The notes under the pieces: model-generated
Seen by the model: the letters and a program-made list of their open reading frames with translations, nothing else
Told to the model about the DNA's origin: nothing
Database searches by the model: none
Translations under genes and position numbers: made by a program
Shown: positions 1 to 8,156 of the stretch, piece by piece
Layout of the letters: the number at the start of each line of letters is the position of its first letter
Numbering within the stretch: position 1 is the first letter of the stretch
Assembly: GCF_001421535.1 (NCBI RefSeq)
Contig: NZ_LMKN01000001.1
Coordinates: 1,524,267 to 1,588,266, forward strand
DNA from: Sphingomonas sp. Leaf20
Lineage (GTDB): Bacteria; Pseudomonadota; Alphaproteobacteria; Sphingomonadales; Sphingomonadaceae
Length of the DNA: 64,000 nt
Reading direction: 5' to 3'

Positions 1-315
1 CGCGGGCATGGACGGATCGATCCGATGATCATCGACACGACCGCCAGCCAGTTGCGGGGGACGGGTAGCGTGGTGTTCCCGGGGGAGACGCTGAACATCC
101 GGCTGAGCGGAACGCCGAAACAGGATGCGCTGCTCCGGTTGCCGGGATCGGCCTATATGACGGGGACGATCGAGCGACCCAGCGTGTCGATCCCGCCCGA
201 GGTGAAGTCGGTGGGGAATATCTTCAAGGCGATCGGCCGCGCGATCACGGGGAAACAGGGGCCGACCGCGAGCGATGCGGATTGTTCGGGTCTCGCCGCG
301 CGGGTCCTGCGCTAA
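1..315 (+). CDS. AsmA-family protein, C-terminal fragment
   Basis: The reading frame is open from the first base, so only the last 104 residues are visible; the gene starts upstream of the window. The fragment has the pattern of the AsmA C-terminal domain: a beta-rich stretch (LRGTGSVVFPGETLNIRLSG), an 'RLPGSAYMTGTIERPSV' strand, a short amphipathic helix with KAIGRAITG, and a Cys near the end (DADCSGL). AsmA/TamB-type proteins are inner-membrane-anchored periplasmic proteins implicated in lipid transport or outer-membrane biogenesis. It converges on gpsA. The family call rests on the C-terminus only. Confidence 0.6.
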   Translation, partial: RGHGRIDPMIIDTTASQLRGTGSVVFPGETLNIRLSGTPKQDALLRLPGSAYMTGTIERPSVSIPPEVKSVGNIFKAIGRAITGKQGPTASDADCSGLAARVLR

Positions 316-322
316 ACCTTTG

Positions 323-346
323 ATCCTCCCCCGCCAGGGGGAGGAT
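323..346. terminator. Perfect palindrome between convergent genes
   Basis: A 10-bp perfect stem (ATCCTCCCCC/GGGGGAGGAT) closes on a GCCA loop between the stop codons of the AsmA-like gene and gpsA. There is no T-run on either side, so it may be a weak bidirectional terminator or a short dispersed palindrome; related C5/G5 palindromes occur near 19190 and 49145. Confidence 0.45.
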
Positions 347-363
347 GAGGCAATCGCTTCTTA

Positions 364-1356
364 TCAACCTGCCTCGCCTTTCAGCGGCCGCGCGAGCAGG
401 TCGCCGATCACGTCGGTGACGGGTGCGCCTTCGAGCAGGCGGCACACGGCCTCGGTGATCGGCATGTCGACCCCGGCATCGCGTGCCGCCTCGCGCAGGA
501 CGGGAGCGGTGAACGCACCCTCGGCCACCGTGCGGCGATCGCCGAGCAGCGTTGCGGCGGACTCGCCCCGCCCGAGACCGACACCCAGCGAGAAGTTGCG
601 CGAGCTCGTCGACGAGCAGGTGAGCACGAGATCGCCGAGTCCCGACAGCCCGGCAAGAGTCTCCACGCGTGCGCCGCGCGCGAGCCCGAACCGGGTCATC
701 TCGGCAAAGCCGCGCGCGATCAGCGCCGCGCGGGCATTCTGGCCGAGCCCGGCGCCTTCGACCACGCCGCAGCCGATCGCGAGCACGTTCTTGACCGCCC
801 CGCCAATCTCCGCGCCGACGACGTCGGTCGACGCATAGGTTCGGAAATGCCGCGCCGCGAGCCGCGTCGCAAGCGCCTCGCCAAGCGCCTCGTCCTCGCA
901 GGCGAGCGTCACCGCGGTCGGCAACCCCGCCGCCACCTCATGCGCGAAGGTCGGCCCCGACAGCACCGCGATCGGCGCGGCGGGATGCACCGCGCGCGCG
1001 ACCTCGCCGACGAGCCGCTTGCTGCCCGCCTCGATCCCCTTGGCGCACAGCACCAGCGGGATGCGGCCGATCGGCGCGGCGGCGAGCACGCTGCCGACAT
1101 GCTGCGCGGGCGCGACGACGAGGATCGCGTCCATGTCCGCCAGCGCGGCGAGATCGCCGGTCGCGCGGATCGTCGGCGACAGCGCGACGCCGGCGAGGAA
1201 CAGCGCGTTTGCCTGAGTCGCGTTGATCGAGTCGACGACCGCCGCCTCCCGCGCCCAGAGGACGACGTCGCGGCCGTCATGCGCCGCGACCTGCGCCAGC
1301 GCGGTGCCCCAGGCGCCGCCGCCAATGACGCCGATCCTCATGTCCTGCGCCCTCAT
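364..1356 (-). CDS. gpsA: Glycerol-3-phosphate dehydrogenase [NAD(P)+]
   Basis: Cytoplasmic enzyme that reduces dihydroxyacetone phosphate to sn-glycerol 3-phosphate, the backbone for phospholipids. The 330-residue product has the N-terminal nucleotide-binding glycine-rich loop ([14 protein letters not shown]), the CAKGIE segment with the conserved lysine, [10 protein letters not shown], and [13 protein letters not shown] with the catalytic lysine of the family. I chose the ATG at 1356 because it overlaps the tsaD stop as ATGA, suggesting translational coupling; a second in-frame ATG (1341) gives MRIGVIGGG directly and is also possible. Length matches the family. It is the distal gene of a tsaD-gpsA pair. 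Confidence 0.95.
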   Translation of the reverse strand: MRAQDMRIGVIGGGAWGTALAQVAAHDGRDVVLWAREAAVVDSINATQANALFLAGVALSPTIRATGDLAALADMDAILVVAPAQHVGSVLAAAPIGRIPLVLCAKGIEAGSKRLVGEVARAVHPAAPIAVLSGPTFAHEVAAGLPTAVTLACEDEALGEALATRLAARHFRTYASTDVVGAEIGGAVKNVLAIGCGVVEGAGLGQNARAALIARGFAEMTRFGLARGARVETLAGLSGLGDLVLTCSSTSSRNFSLGVGLGRGESAATLLGDRRTVAEGAFTAPVLREAARDAGVDMPITEAVCRLLEGAPVTDVIGDLLARPLKGEAG

Positions 1357-2378
1357 GCCTTCACCCCTGCCCCGCGCACCGCCTCGGCGGTCGGATCGAG
1401 CGGCCAGCGCGGGCGTGCGGCGACGTCGAGCGGGTCGGTCAGCCCGGCGGCGAACCGCTCCGCACCCGCCCAGCCGATCATCGCGGCATTGTCCGTGCAC
1501 AGCCACAGCGGCGGCGCGACGAAGCGCAGCCCGTTGTCGGTGGCGAGACGCTGCAACGCACCGCGCACCGCCGTGTTGGCGGCGACCCCGCCCGCGACGA
1601 CGAGTGCGGTCGCGCCATAGGAGATCCGGAGCGCCCTGGTGGTGCGGTCGATCAGGCAATCGACCACGGCCGCCTGGAACGACGCGGCGATATCCTCGGG
1701 CGGATATTGCCCGACGACACGCGCGACCGCGCTCTTCAGCCCGGCAAACGAGAAATGCGGTTCGGCCGAGCCTTTGAGAGGGCGCGGCAGGGGCACCGCC
1801 CTTGCATCACCCAGCGCGGCGGCGCGCTCGACCGCCGGGCCACCGGGGAAGCCGAGTCCAAGCAGCTTGGCGGTCTTGTCGAACGCCTCGCCCGCCGCAT
1901 CGTCGATCGTCGTCGCCAGCCGGCGATACGCGCCGACGCCCTCGACCAGCAGCAGCTGGCAATGCCCGCCCGACACCAGCAGCAACAGATAGGGAAATTC
2001 GAGATCCGGGTCGGACAGCCGCGGCGACAGCGCATGCCCCTCCAGATGGTTGACCGCGATCAGCGGCTTGCCCGCGGCGTGCGCGAGCGCCTTGCCCGTT
2101 ACCAGCCCGACCATGACGCCGCCGATCAGCCCGGGGCCCGCGGTCGCGGCAACCGCGTCGACATCCGCCAGCGTCAGCTTCGCATCGGCCAGCGCCGCGA
2201 CGATCAGCGGCTCGAGCGCCTCGACATGCGCGCGCGCGGCGATTTCGGGGACGACGCCGCCGAACGGCGCATGCGCGGCCTCCTGCCCGAGCAGCCGGTG
2301 CGCGAGGACCTGCCGATCGCCGGTGACGAGCGCGGCGGCGGTTTCGTCGCAGGAGGATTCGATACCGAGAATGATCAT
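1353..2378 (-). CDS. tsaD: tRNA N6-adenosine threonylcarbamoyltransferase
   Basis: TsaD transfers the threonylcarbamoyl group to A37 of ANN-decoding tRNAs, together with TsaB and TsaE. The 341-residue protein opens with [14 protein letters not shown], the ASKHA-type phosphate loop, and carries the metal-binding His pair in NHLEGH (His111 and His115). SGGHCQLL and the glycine-rich [12 protein letters not shown] segment complete the fold. It is divergent from hemC, with a 74-bp shared upstream region, and overlaps gpsA by four bases. Confidence 0.96.
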   Translation of the reverse strand: MIILGIESSCDETAAALVTGDRQVLAHRLLGQEAAHAPFGGVVPEIAARAHVEALEPLIVAALADAKLTLADVDAVAATAGPGLIGGVMVGLVTGKALAHAAGKPLIAVNHLEGHALSPRLSDPDLEFPYLLLLVSGGHCQLLLVEGVGAYRRLATTIDDAAGEAFDKTAKLLGLGFPGGPAVERAAALGDARAVPLPRPLKGSAEPHFSFAGLKSAVARVVGQYPPEDIAASFQAAVVDCLIDRTTRALRISYGATALVVAGGVAANTAVRGALQRLATDNGLRFVAPPLWLCTDNAAMIGWAGAERFAAGLTDPLDVAARPRWPLDPTAEAVRGAGVKA

Positions 2379-2452
2379 CGCCTGTCTCTATCGCGCCGCA
2401 CGAAGCTTGTCCCGCGCTTGTCGAATGCGTCACCATTCTGCATGGCACGACC

Positions 2453-3361
2453 ATGACTCGTTTTCGGCTCGGTACGCGCGGTTCGCCCCTCGCCCTCACC
2501 CAGGCAGCGATGGTGCGCGACGCGTTGTGCCTGGCGCATGGCTGGTCAGCGGACGCCGTCGAGACGGTCGTGATCCGCACCACCGGTGACCGCGTCCAGG
2601 ATCGCGCGCTGGCGGAGATCGGCGGCAAGGCGTTGTGGACCAAGGAACTCGACCGCGCGCTCCACGACGGCGAGATCGATTGCGCCGTGCATTCGATGAA
2701 GGACGTCGAAACGATCCGGCCCGAAACGATCCGGATCGCGGCGATGCTGCCGCGCGCCGACGTGCGCGACCGGCTGATCGGCGCGGAAAGCATCGCCGAC
2801 CTGCGCCAGAATGCGGTGGTCGGGACCAGCTCGCCACGACGACGCGCGCAGATGCTGCGGTTGCGCCCGGACCTCGAAATCGTCCTCATCCGTGGCAATG
2901 TCGACACGCGGCGCGGTCGGGTGGCGAGCGGCGAGATGGACGCGACGCTGCTCGCCGCAGCCGGGCTCGATCGCCTCGGCCAGCATGATTGCGGGCATGC
3001 GATCCCGACCGACGTGATGCTGCCCGCCCCCGCGCAGGGCGCCGTCGGTATCGAGGTGCTTGGCGAGGGCGCGGCGGGCGCGATCGTTGCGGCGATCGAT
3101 CATGCGGAAACCAGTCTGTGCGTGCTGACCGAGCGGGCGTTGCTCGCGCGACTGGGTGCGGACTGTCATTCGCCCGTCGCAGCGCTCGCATCGCTGGCGG
3201 GCGAGACATTGACGCTGCGCGCGGAATTGATCGCCGAGGACGGACGCTGCGACGTGACGGGATCGATCGAGGGCGGGATCGACGAAGATCTGGGAACGGC
3301 GCTCGCGCTCGACCTGCTGACCCGCGCGCCCGCCAGCGTCAGGCTCCTGTTCGCGGCATGA
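2453..3361 (+). CDS. hemC: Porphobilinogen deaminase (hydroxymethylbilane synthase)
   Basis: HemC polymerises four porphobilinogens into hydroxymethylbilane in haem synthesis. The 302-residue product shows LGTRGSPLALTQA at the N-terminus, the SMKD motif with the catalytic aspartate (Asp84), GTSSPRRRAQ, RGNVDTR, and GADCHSPVAA, in which Cys238 is the attachment site of the dipyrromethane cofactor. It overlaps hemD by ATGA, so the two consecutive enzymes of the pathway are probably translated together. hemE and hemJ of the same pathway lie at 41-43 kb. Confidence 0.97.
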   Translation: MTRFRLGTRGSPLALTQAAMVRDALCLAHGWSADAVETVVIRTTGDRVQDRALAEIGGKALWTKELDRALHDGEIDCAVHSMKDVETIRPETIRIAAMLPRADVRDRLIGAESIADLRQNAVVGTSSPRRRAQMLRLRPDLEIVLIRGNVDTRRGRVASGEMDATLLAAAGLDRLGQHDCGHAIPTDVMLPAPAQGAVGIEVLGEGAAGAIVAAIDHAETSLCVLTERALLARLGADCHSPVAALASLAGETLTLRAELIAEDGRCDVTGSIEGGIDEDLGTALALDLLTRAPASVRLLFAA

Positions 3362-5016
3362 CCCGGTTCGTGGTCCTGCGACCCGAACCCGGCAATGCCG
3401 CTACGTGTGCAAGGCTGCGCGACCAGGGGCTCGAGGCGGTTGCCCTGCCGCTGTTCGCGGTGGTGCCGGTGGCCTGGACTTTGCCCGACCTTGCGCGGTT
3501 CGACGCGGTGCTGCTGACCAGCGCGAACGCGGTGCGTCACGGCGCGCTGCCCGATACGCTGAAGAGGCTCCCCGTCGTTGCCGTCGGCGATGCGACGGCG
3601 GCCGCTGCGCGCTCGGCGGGTTTCGATGTCGCGATCACCGGGACCGGCGATGCGCGGTCGGCGGTCGATCAGGCCCGTACGAAAAATCTTGCCCGGCTGC
3701 TTCACCTTGCAGGGCGCGAGCGGGCGCCGACCGCAGGGAACGTCGAGGCCATCACCGTCTATTCGAGTGATCCCGTCCGCGTCGATGACGCGGAGATTCG
3801 CGCGGCTGCGGCGCAGCATGTCCTGATCCATTCCGCACGCGCGGCGCGGGCCTTTGCCGAACGGGTCGACGGCGCAGGGGTCGATCGCGCAACGATCGCG
3901 CTCATCGTCATCAGCGCCGCCGTCGGAACGGCCGCAGGCGGTGGCTGGAAGGAGGTGATCGTCGCTGACCAGCCGACCGACGACGCGCTCGTTGCGATTG
4001 CCGGAAACCGCGCGATTGACCCTGGCGCGCGTCGCGGGGATAAGCGCGTCATGAGCGACCAAGTGCCGATCGACCGTTCCAGGGCACGCGGCCCACGCCT
4101 GGGTGTAATAATCGCGTTGATCGGACTGGCGTTTATCGCCGGCCTGGTCGCGATGGGCTATGCCTTCAAGACCGTTCCATGGCTCGGCGCGCAAACCGCC
4201 GCGCTGACCGGATCCGGTGTGAAATCGTCCGCTGCGACGACCGGCAATGCCGATTATACGCCCGCGCAGCCGCTCAATGCCAATGGCGAGACATCGGCGC
4301 CGGCGGTGATCGATACCGCGGTGCTCGCGACGCGCGAAGCCACGCTGGCGGGCCAGCTCAGCGTGCTCGAAACGCGTACCGCCGCCGTGTCGGCGGATGC
4401 GAATTCGGCAGCGGCGCAGGCGACGCGTGCCGAGGGGCTGATGGTCGCGTTTGCCGCGCGTCGGGCGATCGATCGCGGTGTCGGACTGGGCTATATCGAG
4501 GAGCAGCTTCGGCTGCGCTTCGGCAAGGCGCAGCCCCGCGCCACGGCGGCGGTGATCCAGGCGGCCCACCAGCCGGTGACGATCGAGGATCTTCGCCAGG
4601 GTCTCGACACCATCGCGCCCGACATCACCAGCACCAACGGCGTCGCCGAGGGTGGCTGGCTCAAGACGGTCCGGCGTGAATTCAACAATCTTATCGTGCT
4701 GCGCGAGGAGAGCATGGCCTCGCCGATGCCCGCCGACCGACTGGCACGTGCACGCAGGCTGCTCGAGGCGGGTCAGGTCGAGGCCGCCCGTGCCGAGGTC
4801 GCGCGCCTGCCGGGTGCCGGCCAGGCGGGTAACTGGATGGCGGCCGCACGACGCTACATCATCGCGCGCCAGGCGCTCGACATCCTGGAGAATACCGCGC
4901 TCATGGGTCAGGCCGGGCAACCCCAGCCCAGCCCGATCATCGTCACGACACCGATCGTGCCGCCGACCGCGGAGCAGGTCGAGGATCAACCCGCGCCGTT
5001 GACGGCGACACCCTGA
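3358..5016 (+). CDS. hemD: Uroporphyrinogen-III synthase fused to mitofilin-like membrane protein
   Basis: One uninterrupted 552-residue frame. Residues 1-230 are HemD-like: TRFVVLRPEPGNA, LLTSANAVRHG, VVAVGDATAAAAR and the VLIHSARAARAF segment. HemD closes hydroxymethylbilane into uroporphyrinogen III. From residue 232 (internal ATG at 4051) a second module begins, with one membrane helix (GVIIALIGLAFIAGLVAMG) and a long helical, Ala/Arg/Glu-rich region of mitofilin/HemX type ending in a Pro/Thr-rich tail. No stop lies between the modules. A GGGGA sequence stands about 10 bases before the internal ATG, so separate initiation is possible. Either this is a true HemD-HemX-like fusion, or a frameshift removed the HemD stop (TGA at 4017 and TAA at 4041 lie in another frame). 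HemD is sure; the membrane part is assigned by architecture. Confidence 0.85.
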   Translation: MTRFVVLRPEPGNAATCARLRDQGLEAVALPLFAVVPVAWTLPDLARFDAVLLTSANAVRHGALPDTLKRLPVVAVGDATAAAARSAGFDVAITGTGDARSAVDQARTKNLARLLHLAGRERAPTAGNVEAITVYSSDPVRVDDAEIRAAAAQHVLIHSARAARAFAERVDGAGVDRATIALIVISAAVGTAAGGGWKEVIVADQPTDDALVAIAGNRAIDPGARRGDKRVMSDQVPIDRSRARGPRLGVIIALIGLAFIAGLVAMGYAFKTVPWLGAQTAALTGSGVKSSAATTGNADYTPAQPLNANGETSAPAVIDTAVLATREATLAGQLSVLETRTAAVSADANSAAAQATRAEGLMVAFAARRAIDRGVGLGYIEEQLRLRFGKAQPRATAAVIQAAHQPVTIEDLRQGLDTIAPDITSTNGVAEGGWLKTVRREFNNLIVLREESMASPMPADRLARARRLLEAGQVEAARAEVARLPGAGQAGNWMAAARRYIIARQALDILENTALMGQAGQPQPSPIIVTTPIVPPTAEQVEDQPAPLTATP

Positions 5017-5032
5017 ACCGCTGACGTCGCCG

Positions 5033-6598
5033 TCAGAACGAGTTCCAGTCGTCATCGCGGCGGACCATCGAAGAGATCGCCGCGACCGGCAGCGGCTTGA
5101 CGGGCGAGGCATAGGCTTCGGGGGTTACGAAATCGCGCCTAGCCGGTTCGTTCGAACGCTGTGCAGCCGAGGCGTGGCCGTTGCGATGCCCCTGCCCGAT
5201 CTGGAAGCGGTTCGCCCGGTCGGCGAGCGCCCCGACCTCGGTCGCCAAACTGCGCGCCGCGGCCGAGGTTTCCTCGACCATTGCCGCATTCTGCTGCGTT
5301 GACTGGTCCATCGTCCCGATCGTGGCCGAGATCTGTGTGATCGCCTCCGACTGCGCCTGGTTGTCCGATGCCATCGTCGCGACAAGTTCGTGGACCTGCG
5401 TCACATCGCCCAAGATCTCGGCGAGTGCGCCGTCGACCTTGGTCACGGCATCGACCGCGGTCACGATGTCCGTCTGCGTGACGGTCAACTGATCCCTCGC
5501 ACGCTTGGCTTCCTCCTCGGCGCGCATTGCCAATGCGGACACCAGATCGGCGACGACCGCAAAGCCGCGTCCCGCATCGCCTGCGCGTCCGGCCTCGACC
5601 GCCGCGTTCATCGCCAGCACGCGCGTCTGGAACGCGATCTTGTCGAGCCCCTCGATCACGTTGTCGATGCCCTTGGCACTTTCGGAGACGCGCCCCATCG
5701 CCTGGACCGCCTCGTCTGCCACGGTGCGACCGCCGCCAACCGTGGTGATCGCCTGATCCGCGCGTTCGACCGTCCTGCTCGCCGCGCTGGCGGACGCGCG
5801 CAACCGGCCATCCATCTGCGTCACCGACGCCGCGGTCTCCTCGAGCGAGGCGGCGTTGCTTTCGGTACGACGCGCGAGATCCTCCGACGCCTGTGCGATC
5901 TCGTGCGATCCGGTGCGGATCGTCGTCGTGCTCTGCGACACCGCACCGATCAGGTCCCGCAGCTGGTTGAGGGCGTCGTTATAGCTGACTTCGAGCGGCG
6001 CGAAGCTTTCGGGCAGACCGTTCAGCGTGTTCGTCAGATCGCCTGCGGCAAGCGCATTGAGCGCGCTGCCCGTCGCGGTGATCGCGGCGTTGCGTTCGAC
6101 CTGTGCCTCTTCGAAATATACCGACAGCGACAATTCCATGTCGAGCAGCGCAGCCTTGACGATCGCGACGGTCGCATCGGTCGCGCTTGGTCCACGAAAC
6201 CCGCGCATCAGGCGGCGCCAAGGGCTGTACTCCTTGCCGATACCCTCGAGAAGGACTTCGAGAACGACCGCATAGGCACCGACATACCAGCGCGGTTCGA
6301 GCCCGATGCGCGCATGCACCGAGCCGATGCGCCGCACGCTGCCGTAGAATTTCTCGTCGAACCGGCCGCTTGCGATATTGAGCCAGTGCGACGCCTGCGC
6401 CGACTTGGCCGCGTCCATATGCGCGGTATCACGGAAGAAATGCGCGGTTTCGGGTTGCTGTCGGACCCGCGCGTAGAAGCGGTCGAGTGCGCCGCCGATG
6501 ATTTTCTGAATGAGCGGCCGGACCGCCGCCACTGTTGCCTGCTGTTTTGGCCCCATCTCCATGAAAGTGAGGCGCGACGAAACTTGATCCGATGACAC
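5033..6598 (-). CDS. Globin-coupled chemoreceptor (HemAT-like, soluble)
   Basis: A 521-residue methyl-accepting protein with no membrane helix. Residues 1-160 resemble the protoglobin sensor domain; His95 in IGSVHARIGL is the candidate proximal haem ligand, followed by the family-typical EPRWYVGAYAVVLE. A short HAMP-like linker (AAGDLTNTL) leads to a long signalling coiled coil with the hairpin tip around IAFQTRVLAMNAAVEAGRAG. The last five residues, DWNSF, match the xWxxF pattern of CheR-docking pentapeptides. By family it should sense oxygen or another gas through haem and signal to CheA/CheW; no che genes are in the window. The GTG start at 6598 follows AAGGAG with 6-base spacing. Haem binding is inferred from motifs. 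Confidence 0.87.
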   Translation of the reverse strand: MSSDQVSSRLTFMEMGPKQQATVAAVRPLIQKIIGGALDRFYARVRQQPETAHFFRDTAHMDAAKSAQASHWLNIASGRFDEKFYGSVRRIGSVHARIGLEPRWYVGAYAVVLEVLLEGIGKEYSPWRRLMRGFRGPSATDATVAIVKAALLDMELSLSVYFEEAQVERNAAITATGSALNALAAGDLTNTLNGLPESFAPLEVSYNDALNQLRDLIGAVSQSTTTIRTGSHEIAQASEDLARRTESNAASLEETAASVTQMDGRLRASASAASRTVERADQAITTVGGGRTVADEAVQAMGRVSESAKGIDNVIEGLDKIAFQTRVLAMNAAVEAGRAGDAGRGFAVVADLVSALAMRAEEEAKRARDQLTVTQTDIVTAVDAVTKVDGALAEILGDVTQVHELVATMASDNQAQSEAITQISATIGTMDQSTQQNAAMVEETSAAARSLATEVGALADRANRFQIGQGHRNGHASAAQRSNEPARRDFVTPEAYASPVKPLPVAAISSMVRRDDDWNSF

Positions 6599-6645
6599 TG
6601 ACTGCTCCTTATCGCCACGCCCCCAAGACGGTTTTGCGATAGTGA

Positions 6646-6651
6646 ATTATA
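6646..6651 (-). promoter_or_regulatory. Candidate -10 element of the globin-coupled receptor
   Basis: A perfect TATAAT hexamer on the minus strand lies about 48 bases upstream of the GTG start of the chemoreceptor gene. No good -35 hexamer is visible at 17 bases; GTGACC is present at 19-base spacing. In this GC-rich sequence a perfect -10 in an intergenic region is a plausible promoter. Confidence 0.4.
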
Positions 6652-7087
6652 GGGAGTGCCCCCGATCGACGGTCACGATCGTCGATGAATCTCGGCACCG
6701 GCCAGCCCGCTGCGCCGGCATCGCAGGTGGTCCTCCAACGGCATCCCTGACCGATTCCCGGGCCGCGCCAAGGATCTTGCGGATGCTCGCATAGGGGCCG
6801 GCTTTCAGGGCAAAGCGAAGCCGTCCGGCATGGGTTGGCGCATGTCGCAAGCGTAGCGGAAGTCTGCGCACGATAGACAGTGATGTTGGCTTCGATCGCC
6901 GTGACGTTCGTCGCAGCATGGTCGAGGTCGCGCGTGCGCGGCCATGTCTCTGGATGGAATGTTCACGCCTGAGATCACAGGCCGAGCTCATGCCAATCTT
7001 TCGTCCGTGGCACGATAAGGCCGCGTGATGCTATAAGGCGATGGTGATCGTGGTGACATCCCGGGCGGGATCGATGGCTTATCCATC
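6652..7087. other. Intergenic stretch without a recognisable gene
   Basis: About 430 bases between the chemoreceptor promoter and the tRNA-Gly terminator. The only sizeable frame (6647-6991, minus) has an Arg/Ser/Thr-rich composition with no recognisable motif and no good ribosome-binding site. I see no tRNA, repeat or clear palindrome here. Confidence 0.5.
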
Positions 7088-7115
7088 GAAACCGCCACCC
7101 TGATGGGTGGCGGCT
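7088..7115 (-). terminator. Hairpin downstream of tRNA-Gly
   Basis: Read on the minus strand just after the encoded CCA end of the tRNA, a 9-bp perfect stem (CCGCCACCC/GGGTGGCGG, four-base ATCA loop) is followed by TTTCGA. The short T-run makes it a modest intrinsic terminator. Confidence 0.7.
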
Positions 7116-7189
7116 GGAGCGGGCGAAGGGATTCGAACCCTCGACCCCAACCTTGGCAAGGTTGTGCTCTACCCCTGAGCTACGCCCGC
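7115..7189 (-). tRNA. tRNA-Gly (GCC)
   Basis: The minus strand folds into a full cloverleaf: acceptor stem GCGGGCG/CGCCCGC, D arm with GCTCAGGGGTAGAGC, anticodon stem CAACC/GGTTG around loop TTGCCAA (anticodon GCC at 7155-7157), and T arm GAGGGTTCGAATCCCTT. The discriminator base is T and CCA is encoded. The gene stands alone, with a hairpin terminator directly behind it. Confidence 0.97.
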
Positions 7190-7333
7190 TCTGGCGCCTG
7201 TGCCGCCGGTCGAAATCGACACGGTGGCGGGGTGAGGCGCGCTATTAGCCCGGGGTTTCAGGTACGGCAAGCGCCTTCTTCGGAAAATTTCAAAGACGGT
7301 CGATTCAGATTCCGCTTGGAGTCTGACCACATA

Positions 7334-7348
7334 GAACATTACAAGAAC
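7334..7348 (+). promoter_or_regulatory. LexA (SOS) operator of the imuA-imuB-dnaE2 cassette
   Basis: GAACATTACAAGAAC fits the alphaproteobacterial SOS box GAAC-N7-GAAC (GTTC-N7-GTTC on the other strand). It ends four bases before the GTG start of imuA and overlaps a possible promoter (CTTGGA, 17 bases, ATTACA). LexA bound here would block transcription directly, as known for imu operons in this class. Confidence 0.85.
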
Positions 7349-7352
7349 ATCT

Positions 7353-8156
7353 GTGAACGACTCGCCCGCCCTTATCGCGCATCTCAAGCGTATCGCCGCT
7401 ACCGGATCGCCGCTGCAGGGTGATGCCAGACCGGTCGATGCGTGGCTGAGGCACGGCATGGCAAGCGCGCAGCTGCACGAGATCTTCGCGACACAGGACG
7501 ATGCTGCAAGCGCCGCCGGGTTTGCCGTCGCCAGCAGCCTGGCGGGCCATGCCGCGCCGGTCCTGTGGCTGCGGACCGAGGGCAGCGAACGTCAGGGCGG
7601 GCGTCTCCATGCCAATGGCCTGAACGAGATGGGGCTGGACGTAGGATCGCTGGTGCTCGCGGTGGTCGATGACGAGGCAAGCCTCTTGCGCGCGGCGGCG
7701 GATGCGGCGCGGTGCAAGGGGCTTGGTACCTTGCTGATCGAATCCTGGGGGCGTGCGGCGGGTATCGACCTCACCGCTACACGACGCCTGATGCTCGCCG
7801 CCGAGGCGTCGGGGGTAACGATCCTGAACCTGCGGATCGGTGCCGCCCCCGTGCCGAGCGCCGCCGCCACGCGGTGGCAGGTGGCATCGTGCCGTTCCCG
7901 GACACTCGAGGCCGACGCACCGGGACGGCCGACCTTCGATATCGAATTGTTGCGCCGACGCGGAGGCCAGGCCGGTCTGCGCTGGCGCGTGGAGTGGGAC
8001 CGTGACGCTTATATCTTCGACCAGATCGCCGCCGATGGCCAAAGCCCAGGGACCGAAATCGACGATTCCCCGCCGGTATCTGGCGCTGGTATTTCCGTGG
8101 CTGTCGATCGAGCGGCTGCGGACGATGCGCCCTCACCTCTTCGTCGGACGGGGTGA
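7353..8156 (+). CDS. imuA: ImuA, RecA-like SOS mutagenesis protein
   Basis: First gene of the three-gene SOS translesion cassette. The 267-residue product resembles the RecA/SulA-like ImuA family: an N-terminal QLHEIFA motif, a VLWL strand, a GLNEMGLDVGSLVLAVV segment and an ALGTLLIESWG-like strand. ImuA acts with ImuB and DnaE2 in damage-induced mutagenesis. Start is a GTG directly behind the LexA box, so the mRNA would have almost no leader. The 3' end runs 122 bases into imuB in another frame, an unusually long overlap, and the last 40 residues are low in recognisable features. Confidence 0.88.
   Translation: MNDSPALIAHLKRIAATGSPLQGDARPVDAWLRHGMASAQLHEIFATQDDAASAAGFAVASSLAGHAAPVLWLRTEGSERQGGRLHANGLNEMGLDVGSLVLAVVDDEASLLRAAADAARCKGLGTLLIESWGRAAGIDLTATRRLMLAAEASGVTILNLRIGAAPVPSAAATRWQVASCRSRTLEADAPGRPTFDIELLRRRGGQAGLRWRVEWDRDAYIFDQIAADGQSPGTEIDDSPPVSGAGISVAVDRAAADDAPSPLRRTG

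Noticed and set aside
6647..6991. 114-residue minus-strand ORF in the gap before tRNA-Gly
   Set aside because: Arg/Ser/Thr-rich, no ribosome-binding site, no recognisable motif.
7115..7189. tRNA-Gly as an integration site for a genomic island
   Set aside because: No integrase, no repeated tRNA 3' end in the flanks and no change in base composition on either side.
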